Shown piece after piece: positions 1-6,553 of a DNA stretch of 12,242 bases. Origin of the DNA: Thermoguttaceae bacterium (lineage in GTDB: Bacteria > Planctomycetota > Planctomycetia > Pirellulales > Thermoguttaceae); contig JANLFZ010000037.1 of the NCBI GenBank assembly GCA_024653385.1, positions 9,544 to 21,785 of the forward strand, given 5' to 3'. Every line of letters starts with the position of its first letter. Position 1 is the stretch's first letter. The position numbers and the translations under genes were made by a program. The notes below the pieces were generated by a model. It was not told where the DNA came from. It saw nothing but the letters and a program-made list of their open reading frames with translations, and did not search any database.

Positions 1-616
1 CCTCCAGCACGTCGAAGCGCAGGCTCTGCGCGCCGGAGAATTTATAAGCCCCGTGGCTGGTGCCGATGGCCACCGCCAGCGAGTCGCAGCCGGTCTTCTC
101 GACGAACTCGGCGGCCTGCGACGGATCGGTCAGGCACACGCTGCCGACCACATCCTCCTCGACGCCGCCGAGTTGCCCCAACTCGGCCTCGACCACGACC
201 CCCTTGGCATGAGCCCGTTCGACCACGCGCCGCGTAATCTCGACGTTCTTCTCGAACGGTTCGTGCGAGGCATCGATCATCACCGAGCTGTAGAAGCCGC
301 TGTCGATCGAGTCGTAGCAGGCTTCCTCGGTGCCGTGGTCGAGATGCACGGCAAAGATGGCCTCGGGAAATACCTGTTCGGCCGTGCGGATCATGGCCTC
401 GAGAAACCGCTTGTCCGTGTAGCTCCGCGCACCCCGCGAAATCTGAATGATGAACGGCGCGGCGAGGGACGAGTTGACCGGCTCGTCGTTCTTCGCCACC
501 TTTCCCAAATTCCCGCGGAACAGTCCCACCGTCTGTTCCAGGTTGTTGATGTTGTAGGCTCCCAGGGCGTATTGCCCGTAGGCGTGACGGAACAGCTCCT
601 TCGTGGTGACGATCAT
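1..616 (-). CDS. fba: Class II fructose-1,6-bisphosphate aldolase, N-terminal part
   Basis: Zinc-dependent aldolase that interconverts fructose-1,6-bisphosphate with glyceraldehyde-3-phosphate plus dihydroxyacetone phosphate in cytoplasmic glycolysis and gluconeogenesis. The open frame has no stop before the left edge, so only the first 205 residues are present and the C-terminal half is missing from the window. It starts MIVTTKELFRHAYGQYALGA and has YNINN at 21-25. FIIQISRGARSYTDK is near 55-69, and HLDHG at 91-95 carries the general-base Asp93 and a zinc-ligand His94. MIDASHEPFE is at 113-122 and the acidic EAELGQLGG strand at 143-151. AIGTSHGAYK at 183-192 supplies a second zinc-ligand His188. 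The start at 616 is supported by AGGAG at 625-629, eight bases upstream. The family call is firm. The long aldolase form with extra residues around 38-52 is, as I recall, normal for one subfamily. Confidence 0.95.
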   Translation of the reverse strand, partial: MIVTTKELFRHAYGQYALGAYNINNLEQTVGLFRGNLGKVAKNDEPVNSSLAAPFIIQISRGARSYTDKRFLEAMIRTAEQVFPEAIFAVHLDHGTEEACYDSIDSGFYSSVMIDASHEPFEKNVEITRRVVERAHAKGVVVEAELGQLGGVEEDVVGSVCLTDPSQAAEFVEKTGCDSLAVAIGTSHGAYKFSGAQSLRFDVLE

Positions 617-929
617 CGAGTTCACTCCTGCGGTCGGGTGGTTCGTCCGACCGGTTGCGCAAGGGACCAATTCTGCGAATCCGCGGATGCGTCGCGGTTT
701 TTCGACCGGGCGATCCCGGAGTAAGAGAGTAACGAATTCTAGCGGATGGTTGGCCGGTTCGCCAGCCGTAGCCCAGTACCGTGCCCCACGAAAAGTCCGG
801 TCGCCTCCCTCTCCAACGTGAGGATGGATCGTGTCAAGAATGCAAGATGCCGCCGGCGCAACGAGCGCTCGGCGGCATCGCTAGGGGGGTAGAACGTGGT
901 ATCGGGCAATCGGCTCAGGTCATCTCAGG
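617..929. other. Non-coding gap between fba and the 69-aa gene
   Basis: This stretch holds the aldolase ribosome-binding site (625-629, minus strand) and the terminator-like hairpin at 846-879. A TAGAAT hexamer on the minus strand (736-741) could be the aldolase -10 box, about 120 bases before the start. The matching -35 position (759-764, TGGCGA) is poor, so the promoter is not supported. A tandem decamer straddles the right boundary (914-933). Open frames on the plus strand here look like shadows of the aldolase or low-complexity basic peptides, and I see no other gene. Confidence 0.6.
846..879 (-). terminator. Strong hairpin, likely terminator of the 69-aa gene
   Basis: GATGCCGCCG (846-855) pairs perfectly with CGGCGGCATC (870-879), and an inner GCGC/GCGC stem closes an AACGA loop with one unpaired T at 869. 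This gives about 14 bp in total. Read on the minus strand it lies 51 bases past the stop of the 69-aa gene and is followed by TTGCATTCTTGAC, an interrupted U-tract. On the plus strand it is followed by GC-rich DNA, so the minus-strand reading is better. The tail is imperfect, so the termination role is an inference. Confidence 0.5.
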
Positions 930-933
930 TCAT
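914..933. repeat. Tandem decamer, two copies
   Basis: CTCAGGTCAT occurs twice head to tail (914-923 and 924-933). The second copy contains the stop codon of the 69-aa gene (minus strand TGA at 930-932), and the first copy places another TGA just downstream. It looks like a small slippage duplication at a gene end. Confidence 0.6.
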
Positions 934-1139
934 CGCCTCCCTCGACGCCCCCATGGCGCCTTGCCGCGCAAGGCGTTTGGCGCGGCCCGGTGCGCCCATT
1001 TGAGAACGAGTTTGGCGAGCTGTCGATCGATCGAGCGGCTGAACCTGTAGAAGGATCGCGGCCTAACCCCCAGGGGGGTGTCACAATCCTCGTAGCTCAC
1101 ACCGCTACCGCCAACCGGACCGGGTTCGTTGCTTTCCAT
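930..1139 (-). CDS. Small hypothetical protein, 69 aa
   Basis: A 69-residue protein I cannot assign to a family. It begins MESNEPGPVGGSGVSYEDCD, continues with a proline/arginine turn (PLGVRPRSFYRFSRSIDRQL, 22-41), then a likely helix KLVLKWAHRAAP, and ends in a basic tail (GRRGRR). It has no signal peptide or membrane segment, is strongly cationic at the C-terminus, and could bind nucleic acid or a partner protein. Support for it being real: AAGGAG at 1145-1150 lies five bases before this ATG, the residue mix is natural (YEDCD, FYRFSR), and a strong hairpin follows the gene. The same frame is open further upstream to about 1634, but that extension reads as arginine/cysteine-rich noise, so I use the ATG with the Shine-Dalgarno. 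No homologue is recalled with certainty. Confidence 0.55.
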   Translation of the reverse strand: MESNEPGPVGGSGVSYEDCDTPLGVRPRSFYRFSRSIDRQLAKLVLKWAHRAAPNALRGKAPWGRRGRR

Positions 1140-1253
1140 GATGGCTCCTTCGCCCCAGTACTGCATCCAGCCGACTTGGCGGATGCGCTCAATCGCTCCC
1201 TCACCCTCTCTTACGATGGACACAACCGAGCAGTTCAGGTTCGCAACGCCGTG

Positions 1254-1562
1254 GCAAAGCCGTCGGCAGGGCTTCGTCCCTGCCGTTTGCTCGATTATCG
1301 TTGCCCCTACGTGTTGAGTTGTGTGAAACCGCCCGTCTGCTTGGACGCGCCGCCTGGCCGAGCGCGGGCGGAACGCAGTCGTTGCAGACCGCCCAGGTTC
1401 TCCATGTTTCGACCTGAGCGGTCGCTCTTGTGAGACGACCGGTGTCGCCATACAATCCGCGACGCGGGGCGGACGAACCGCGTCGCGTGAAACTCCGTAT
1501 AGGTAACTGTTCCTGCGGAAGTTCGGCCGGTGTGGTCTGGCGTTCGCATCGCGGGAATGCGA
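1254..1562. ncRNA. Candidate structured RNA or palindromic intergenic repeat
   Basis: At least five stem-loops follow one another. In order: (a) 1264-1271/1278-1285, perfect CGGCAGGG/CCCTGCCG around CTTCGT, with outer GCAAA/TTTGC arms at 1254-1258 and 1286-1290; (b) 1366-1371/1389-1394, GGGCGG/CCGCCC with inner AACG/CGTT; (c) 1419-1427/1432-1441, CGGTCG+CTC against GAG+CGACCG with one bulged A; (d) 1458-1467/1478-1487, perfect 10-bp CGCGACGCGG/CCGCGTCGCG; (e) 1544-1549/1557-1562, TCGCAT/ATGCGA. A weaker stem lies at 1505-1523. The stems are seen directly. That they form one RNA, and on which strand, is inference. Hairpin (a) resembles dispersed intergenic palindromes I associate with planctomycete genomes, so a repeat is the main alternative. 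Confidence 0.3.
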
Positions 1563-1716
1563 TAATCGGGACAGTGGCCAAAAGTCACCGTGTCGATGTT
1601 GCCCGAAAACGGCGCATGAAGCGCGAACAGGCAACGAGTCGGCAAAGCCGTTCCCGATGGTCGTGGGCCATGCCCTTGCGACAACCGGGCGCAGTGCGGA
1701 TTGCCTGAATCCGCCT

Positions 1717-1746
1717 TTGTCGGCCGGTCGATGAGTGACCTAGAAT
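1717..1746 (+). promoter_or_regulatory. Candidate sigma-70-type promoter for flgM
   Basis: TTGTCG (1717-1722) and TAGAAT (1741-1746) are separated by 18 bases, and the -10 box lies 53 bases before the flgM start. Each hexamer differs from the consensus at one or two positions. Nothing else in the upstream 100 bases is as good. No sigma-28 or sigma-54 type sequence was recognised. Confidence 0.4.
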
Positions 1747-1799
1747 TGAGACGCGGAGGCCGCGCGGCGACGCGCGGTGCCCAACGCGGAGGAAGAAGG

Positions 1800-2078
1800 A
1801 TGCACGTCTACGGCCCAGTTCATCTTCACGGTCCGCAAGCGATCGGCGCGCCGCACACGGCGCGACCGGCGAAGCCCGCCGAGCCGACCGGCGCGACCCC
1901 GGTCCAGGACGAACTTCAGCTCTCGTCCGAGGCGCAACTGGTCGACCGGATTCGCGACCTGCCTGAGATCCGGGAGGACCGGGTAGCCCGAATCCGCGCC
2001 GAGATCGCCGCGGGCACGTACGAAACCGACGAGAAACTCCAAATTGCCCTGGGGCGGCTGCTGGACGAGATCGGCTAG
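1800..2078 (+). CDS. flgM: FlgM-like anti-sigma-28 factor
   Basis: A 92-residue protein of the FlgM family, which in characterised bacteria binds and inhibits the flagellar sigma factor FliA until the hook is complete and FlgM is exported. The N-terminal 40 residues (MHVYGPVHLHG, then Ala/Pro-rich) look disordered, as expected for an exported anti-sigma factor. The conserved C-terminal region runs from about 39 to 91: LQLSSEAQLVDRIRDLPEIR, then RVARIRAEIAAGTYETDEKL and a final LGRLLDEI helix, the sigma-binding part. The start at 1800 has GGAGG at 1788-1792, seven bases away. In-frame sequence upstream of it is arginine-rich and unlike FlgM. No other flagellar gene is in the window. It sits 11 bases ahead of fur on the same strand. 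The family is recognised from the C-terminal pattern, and its target sigma factor is inferred. Confidence 0.85.
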   Translation: MHVYGPVHLHGPQAIGAPHTARPAKPAEPTGATPVQDELQLSSEAQLVDRIRDLPEIREDRVARIRAEIAAGTYETDEKLQIALGRLLDEIG

Positions 2079-2089
2079 CCGCAAGCCGC

Positions 2090-2584
2090 ATGCCCGGCGA
2101 CTTCTCTCTTCGCACCGTTCAGGTCACCTTGTCGCCGCTGGATCGGTTCGCCCAGTTTCTCCAATCGCGCGGCAAGCGGGTCACCCAGCAACGCCGCCAG
2201 ATCGTCGAACAGGTCTTCAGCCATCACGACCATTTCGATGCCGACGAGTTGATGGCGCACCTGCGCGACGAACTGGCCGCCCGACGCCTCAGCCGGCCAA
2301 CCATCTACCGCACCCTCAACGAACTGGTCGAGGCGGGCCTGTTGCGCAAAATGACCCTGGGTGGCCGCAGCGTGTTCGAGCACGAATACGGCTACCCGCA
2401 ACACGACCATCTCTATTGCCAGGTCTGCAACGCCCTGATCGAGTTCCACAGCCAGGCCCTCGAACGCCTCTGCGACCAGGTGGCACGCCAGGAGGATTTC
2501 GAGGTCCTCGGCCACCGGCTGTTCGTCACGGGCATCTGCGCCAAGTGCCGGCGTCGCCAGAAGCCGTCGCGAGCCTCCGATTGA
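2090..2584 (+). CDS. Fur-family metal-responsive transcription regulator
   Basis: A 164-residue Fur-family repressor, a cytoplasmic dimer that binds operator DNA in response to a metal (iron in Fur, zinc in Zur, peroxide in PerR). The winged-helix domain covers about 17-95, with RVTQQRRQIVEQVF and the recognition helix RPTIYRTLNELVEAGL at 69-84. Metal-site residues visible are HHDHFDADEL (45-54), FEHEYGYPQHDH (96-107) and two structural zinc pairs, Cys110/Cys113 and Cys150/Cys153 (GICAKC). Which metal it senses cannot be told from sequence, so no specific symbol is given. The ATG at 2090 lies 11 bases after the flgM stop and lacks a clear Shine-Dalgarno. A start about 13 codons later (TTG at 2129-2131, before SPLDRF) is possible. 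Co-transcription with flgM is likely. The next gene begins 58 bases downstream. Confidence 0.92.
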   Translation: MPGDFSLRTVQVTLSPLDRFAQFLQSRGKRVTQQRRQIVEQVFSHHDHFDADELMAHLRDELAARRLSRPTIYRTLNELVEAGLLRKMTLGGRSVFEHEYGYPQHDHLYCQVCNALIEFHSQALERLCDQVARQEDFEVLGHRLFVTGICAKCRRRQKPSRASD

Positions 2585-2642
2585 CGTATTGCCCCGCCCG
2601 CCGCATACTCAGGGCATATCGGCTTTCGCAAAGGGGACTGCC

Positions 2643-5573
2643 ATGCGACGAAGACTTGCCGTGCGACGAATCGGGGCCGGATCGGCCATGTCCGCAGGAT
2701 CGTTCGTCTTGCTCGCCCTGCTGGCCCTTGGCGGCAAGGGCTTGGCGGCCGGTCCCGTGGAACCAGCCGTCACGCCGCAGCAGATCGAGGCCGATTGGCT
2801 CCGCCAGGACGAGGTCCGTTGGTTGCCTCCTTCGCCCCGGACTCGACCCGACGCCCAGAGCACGGTCACCACGCGACAAGACGCGGCCGGCGCGGTCGAT
2901 GGCGTCAAGGACGGCACCTACGGCTTCCACGTCGGCGACCAGCAGGACCCCTGGTGGCAGGTCGATCTCGGCCAGTCGCTCGCCTTGGACCGCGTGGTCG
3001 TCTTCAACCGCGGCGACGGGAACGTCGAGAAGCGGGCCGCGCAGCTCAAGGTGCTCCTCTCCGACGACGGCAAATCGTGGAAGGCGGTCTATCAGCACGA
3101 TGGTTCGGTCTTCGGCGGGCAGACCGACGGCAAGCCGCTGGTCGTGCCGCTTCGCGGGGCGAAGGCCCGATTCGTGCGGCTCCAGTTGCCCGGCCGGCAG
3201 TACTTCCACCTCGACGAGGTCGAGGTGTATCGGGTCGGCTCGACCGAGAACGTGGCGTTAAAGCGTCCGGCCGACCAGTCGAGCGTCAGCCAGTGGTCCA
3301 AAGCGCACATCCCCGACCCAGCCGCCAAGTCGGTTGGGGCAGGCGAGCCGTCCACCCCGCGCAAGACCGAGCCGGCATACCCGATCGCGGCGGCGGTGGA
3401 ACGGGGGCTCAAGCTGGCGGCGGACCTCCGGCAGCTTGGCGCCGACGTATCGGGCGAGACGGCCATTCTGCGCGAGATCGGCGCGGCGGCCGCCGCGCTT
3501 CCCAAGGACGCCCCCGCCGACGCCCGGCGCGCGTTGTACTTCAAGGCCCGCTGGGCCGTCCGCCGCATGGCGCTGGCGAACCCGCTGTTGGATTTCGACG
3601 ACCTGGTGTTCGTCAAGCGGGCGCCAGGCACCTTCACGCACATGTCGGACCAGAACTACGGGTGGTTTTCGCGGCCCGGCGGCGGGCTGTGCGTGCTCGA
3701 GGGATGGAAGACCGACCGGCCGCGTTTGCGCATGCTGGCGACCGAACTGCCCCTCGGGAGCTTCTTGAGCCCCGACCTGTCCTACGACGGCAAGCGGATC
3801 GTCTTCTCGCATTGCAAGTACTATCCCGGCCTGCGCGAGCATCCCAACAAGCTCGACAAGGCGAACGTGCCCGAGGATGCCTTTTATCATCTCTATGAGA
3901 TCAACGTCGACGGCACCGGTCTGCGCCGCCTTACGCGGGGCAAGTACGACGACTTCGACGGCCGCTACCTGCCCAACGGCGAGATCGTGTTCCTTTCGAC
4001 GCGGCGCGGGCAGTACCTCCAGTGTGGGAAACACACCGGCCAGAGCTGCCTCGACGGCGCCCTGCCCGACAGCTACGTGCGCTGCGGCGGCGGCCCCGAA
4101 CGGCCCGTGGCGGTCTACACCCTGCACGTGATGAACGCTCAGGGGGGCGACCTGCGGCAGATCTCGCCCTTCGAGATGTTCGAGTGGACCCCCTCGATCG
4201 ACCATGACGGGCGCGTCCTGTACGCCCGCTGGGACTACGTCGACCGCTGGAACATGCCCTTCATGAGCCTCTGGTCCACGCTGCCCGACGGCTCGGGCGC
4301 CCAGGCGGTCTTCGGCAACTACACGCAGAACCCGCACTGCGTGTTCGAGGCCCGGGCGATTCCCGGGTCGCGCAAGCTGATTTTCACCGCGTCGGGGCAC
4401 CACGCGAATACCGGTGGGTCGCTGGTCCTGTTGGACCCCAACAAGGGCGCCGACGGCGACGGCCCCATGACCCGGTTGACGCCCGAAGTCTGCTTCCCCG
4501 AGACCGAGGGCTGGCCCATGACGTACTTCGTGAACCCCTATCCCCTTTCGGAAAACCACTACCTCGTGGCCTGGAGCGACCAGGAGATGATCGGCTGGCC
4601 GGGACCGCCCGAGCCGGTCAACGCCACGGGCATCTATCTATTCGACGCCTTCGGCAACCTGAACCTGGTATACCGCGACCCGGCCATCTCGAGCATGAGC
4701 CCGCTGCCGCTGAAGCCCCGGCCGCGCCCGCCGGTCGTCGGCTCGCAGCAGGTCGAATGGGACGGCGAGCAGGAAGGCCGAATGCTCGTGCTCGACGTGT
4801 ACGAGGGGCTGGAGCCGATCCCGCGGGGCACGATCAAGTCGCTTCGGATCGTGGGCGTGCCGGTCAAGACCCATCCCACGATGAACTACCCGGCCATCGG
4901 CATCACGCACGACGACCCGGGCAAGGTCGTGCTGGGCACGGTGCCGGTCGATGCCGACGGATCGGTGTATTTTCGCGTGCCCTCGGGCGTGGCGTTCTTC
5001 GTGCAGGCCCTCGACGCCGAGGGGGTCGCGGTGCAGACCATGCGGAGCGCCGCCTACGTGCAGCCCGGGCAGACGACGACTTGCGTGGGTTGCCACGAGC
5101 CGCGGAACACGTCGCCGCCGAACCGGCTGGTGGCGGCACTCTTGCGCGGGCCGTCGAAGCTCCGCGCCGGTCCCGAGGGCTCGTGGCCGCTCGACTACGC
5201 CGCGCTGGTGCAGCCCGTGCTCGAGACCCACTGTGTGCGCTGCCACAAGCCGGGAACCGACGGCGCGAAGTGGGACCTCACGGCGGCGAAGTCCTACGAC
5301 ACTCTCGTCAGTTACGGCAAGCCGAGCTTGCGCGAGCACGTCGGCGCCGCGTACCTTGCCGGCCGATCGACCCCCGGCGCCGGCGCGGCTCAGACCAACC
5401 CGCTCGTGCCGCTGCTGAAGAAAGGCCACTACGACGTGAAGCTCGACCGCGCCGCCTGGGAACGCCTCTACACGTGGATGGACACCTACGGCCAGCGCCA
5501 AGGTTCGTTCGGTCCCGCGCAAGAAGAGCACCTGCGTGCCATGCGCCGCGCCATGGCGCAACTACTCGAGTAG
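2643..5573 (+). CDS. HzsA-related secreted dihaem protein with discoidin domain
   Basis: A 976-residue exported protein related to the hydrazine synthase alpha subunit (HzsA) of anammox bacteria; the activity here is unknown. A twin-arginine-poor signal peptide (MRRRLAVRRIG, then VLLALLALGGKGLAAG) ends near residue 37. A discoidin/F5-8C carbohydrate-binding-like domain follows at about 68-198 (AVDGVKDG, WWQVDLGQ, FVRLQLPG). A TolB-like beta-propeller covers about 313-690, with LSPDLSYDGKRIVFSH, DGTGLRRLTRGKYDDFDGRY and SIDHDGRVLYARWDYVDR. Cysteines at 461, 469 and 481 lie in CGKHTGQSC and VRCGGG. A beta-rich C-terminal domain carries two c-type haem motifs, CVGCH at 814-818 and CVRCH at 864-868. 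The ATG at 2643 has AAGGGGA at 2631-2637. A TTG 18 codons earlier would spoil the signal peptide. The maturation machinery for c-type haem must lie elsewhere. Family call confident, catalytic role not established. Confidence 0.85.
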   Translation: MRRRLAVRRIGAGSAMSAGSFVLLALLALGGKGLAAGPVEPAVTPQQIEADWLRQDEVRWLPPSPRTRPDAQSTVTTRQDAAGAVDGVKDGTYGFHVGDQQDPWWQVDLGQSLALDRVVVFNRGDGNVEKRAAQLKVLLSDDGKSWKAVYQHDGSVFGGQTDGKPLVVPLRGAKARFVRLQLPGRQYFHLDEVEVYRVGSTENVALKRPADQSSVSQWSKAHIPDPAAKSVGAGEPSTPRKTEPAYPIAAAVERGLKLAADLRQLGADVSGETAILREIGAAAAALPKDAPADARRALYFKARWAVRRMALANPLLDFDDLVFVKRAPGTFTHMSDQNYGWFSRPGGGLCVLEGWKTDRPRLRMLATELPLGSFLSPDLSYDGKRIVFSHCKYYPGLREHPNKLDKANVPEDAFYHLYEINVDGTGLRRLTRGKYDDFDGRYLPNGEIVFLSTRRGQYLQCGKHTGQSCLDGALPDSYVRCGGGPERPVAVYTLHVMNAQGGDLRQISPFEMFEWTPSIDHDGRVLYARWDYVDRWNMPFMSLWSTLPDGSGAQAVFGNYTQNPHCVFEARAIPGSRKLIFTASGHHANTGGSLVLLDPNKGADGDGPMTRLTPEVCFPETEGWPMTYFVNPYPLSENHYLVAWSDQEMIGWPGPPEPVNATGIYLFDAFGNLNLVYRDPAISSMSPLPLKPRPRPPVVGSQQVEWDGEQEGRMLVLDVYEGLEPIPRGTIKSLRIVGVPVKTHPTMNYPAIGITHDDPGKVVLGTVPVDADGSVYFRVPSGVAFFVQALDAEGVAVQTMRSAAYVQPGQTTTCVGCHEPRNTSPPNRLVAALLRGPSKLRAGPEGSWPLDYAALVQPVLETHCVRCHKPGTDGAKWDLTAAKSYDTLVSYGKPSLREHVGAAYLAGRSTPGAGAAQTNPLVPLLKKGHYDVKLDRAAWERLYTWMDTYGQRQGSFGPAQEEHLRAMRRAMAQLLE

Positions 5574-5610
5574 CGAGCGGTTGGCGGCCTGATCGGTTCC
5601 GCCGACGCCT
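5574..5610. terminator. Short convergent gap with a weak hairpin
   Basis: Only 37 bases separate the ends of the HzsA-related gene and the ABC ATPase gene. A stem TTGGCGG (5581-5587) with CCGCCGA (5599-5605, one G-U pair) closes an 11-base loop and could act as a shared bidirectional terminator. No T-run follows on either strand, so this is tentative. Confidence 0.3.
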
Positions 5611-6537
5611 TCATGCCACGGCGCCCTTGGTGACGAGCATGAAGACATCTTCCAACGTCGGCTCCTTCTCGGCGAACGAGGCCATGCGCGCGCCCTCGGC
5701 CACGAGGCGTTCCATCAGCGAGGCGACCTGACCGTCGTCGGCCGCCAGTTCCGCGGTGACACGATTGCCGTCGACCTGCACATCGCGCGTTTCGGGCAGG
5801 CTGCGGAGAACCGACAGTCCGACCTCGACCCGCTCGAGGAACTTGATCACGATGATCCGGTTCCGATGGATCCGGCGGTACACCTCGTCGATGGGTCCGT
5901 GCATCAGCAGTTTGCCCCGTTCGATGATCCCGATCGAGGTGCAACAGTCGGCCAGCTCGCTGAGGATATGGCTGGAGATGAGGATCGTCTTGCCCATCCG
6001 GCGTAGTTCCTTCAAGAGCGCCTTCACCTCCACTCGCGCGCGGGGATCGAGGCCGCTGGCGGGTTCGTCGAGAATGAGCACGGGCGGATCGTGGACCAGG
6101 GTCTTGGCCAGACAGAGCCGCTGCTTCATTCCCCGCGACAGGCTGTTGACGAAGGCGTTCCGCTTGCCGGTCAGATCCAACAGTTCGAGCACGTCGCCGA
6201 CGACCTGCTTGCGCCGCGCGCGGGGGATCTGATATGCCACGGCGAAGAAGTCGAGGAACTCCCAGACCTTCATGCCGTCGTAGACGCCGAAGTTGTCGGG
6301 CATGTAGCCGATCGACCGGCGGACCTCCAGCGGTTGCTGGGTGACCCGGTAGCCGTTGACGATTCCCTCGCCCCCGGTGGCCTTCAGCAGGGTCGCCAGG
6401 AAACGGATCGTGGTGCTCTTGCCTGCTCCGTTGGGACCGATGAATCCGAACATCTCGCCCGGCGCGATCTTCAGGTTCAACTGGTCCACCGCTACCAGGT
6501 CGCCGTAGTGCTTCGTGAAGTTGATGAGTTCGATCAT
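5611..6537 (-). CDS. ABC transporter ATP-binding protein, GldA/CcmA-like
   Basis: A 308-residue ATPase subunit of an ABC transporter of the GldA/drug-export (CcmA, COG1131) type. It hydrolyses ATP at the cytoplasmic face to drive a membrane partner. Visible motifs are Walker A GPNGAGKST (34-42), signature LSRGMKQR (133-140), Walker B VLILDEP (153-159), D-loop SGLDP (161-165) and switch His190 in ISSHIL. The Q-loop position reads GYMPDNFGVYD (77-87), with Asp where most family members have Gln. As I recall, this variant is common in this subgroup. A C-terminal regulatory extension follows from about residue 215. The start at 6537 (MIELINFTKHYGD) is chosen by family alignment; upstream in-frame residues are unlike the family. 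The start lies 16 bases after the stop of the 936-aa membrane protein, so the two are almost certainly co-transcribed. The cargo is unknown. Confidence 0.93.
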   Translation of the reverse strand: MIELINFTKHYGDLVAVDQLNLKIAPGEMFGFIGPNGAGKSTTIRFLATLLKATGGEGIVNGYRVTQQPLEVRRSIGYMPDNFGVYDGMKVWEFLDFFAVAYQIPRARRKQVVGDVLELLDLTGKRNAFVNSLSRGMKQRLCLAKTLVHDPPVLILDEPASGLDPRARVEVKALLKELRRMGKTILISSHILSELADCCTSIGIIERGKLLMHGPIDEVYRRIHRNRIIVIKFLERVEVGLSVLRSLPETRDVQVDGNRVTAELAADDGQVASLMERLVAEGARMASFAEKEPTLEDVFMLVTKGAVA

Positions 6538-6553
6538 GCTGCGCGTCGCACCG

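Larger units (their letters stand above)
1140..1799. other. Hairpin-rich intergenic region upstream of flgM
   Basis: This 660-base stretch separates the divergent 69-aa gene and flgM. Short open frames exist in every phase, but their translations are arginine/proline/cysteine-rich and lack recognisable motifs or convincing ribosome-binding sites, so I call none of them. It contains a run of strong stem-loops at 1254-1562 and a candidate promoter for flgM at 1717-1746. CGGCAAAGCCG at 1642-1652 echoes the foot of the hairpin at 1253-1262. I looked for tRNA, RNase P, tmRNA and SRP RNA hallmarks by eye and found none. Confidence 0.6.

Noticed and set aside
736..764. Promoter for the aldolase with TAGAAT on the minus strand
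   Set aside because: The -10 word is good, but the -35 at the proper spacing (TGGCGA) matches only three of six positions, so it is not listed as a feature.
1400..1500. tRNA or RNase P-like segments in the hairpin cluster
   Set aside because: There is no acceptor/T-loop arrangement and no conserved P4 or CRI-CRV sequence. The GTTTCGAC word at about 1407-1414 is isolated.
1140..1634. N-terminal extension of the 69-aa gene to about 1634
   Set aside because: The extension is Arg/Cys-rich, crosses the hairpin cluster and has no good start, while the ATG at 1139 has a Shine-Dalgarno.
2589..2642. TTG start for the HzsA-related protein 18 codons earlier
   Set aside because: It would put a non-hydrophobic stretch ahead of the signal peptide and has no ribosome-binding site. 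The ATG at 2643 has one.
2044..3261. Plus-strand frame (405 codons) overlapping fur and the next gene in another phase
   Set aside because: It is a Arg/Pro/Ser-rich out-of-frame reading of two recognised genes.
3258..4559. Long open frame on the minus strand (433 codons) opposite the HzsA-related gene
   Set aside because: It is a codon-bias shadow. The plus-strand frame has signal peptide, domains and haem motifs, whereas this one has only low-complexity Val/Gly/Arg sequence.
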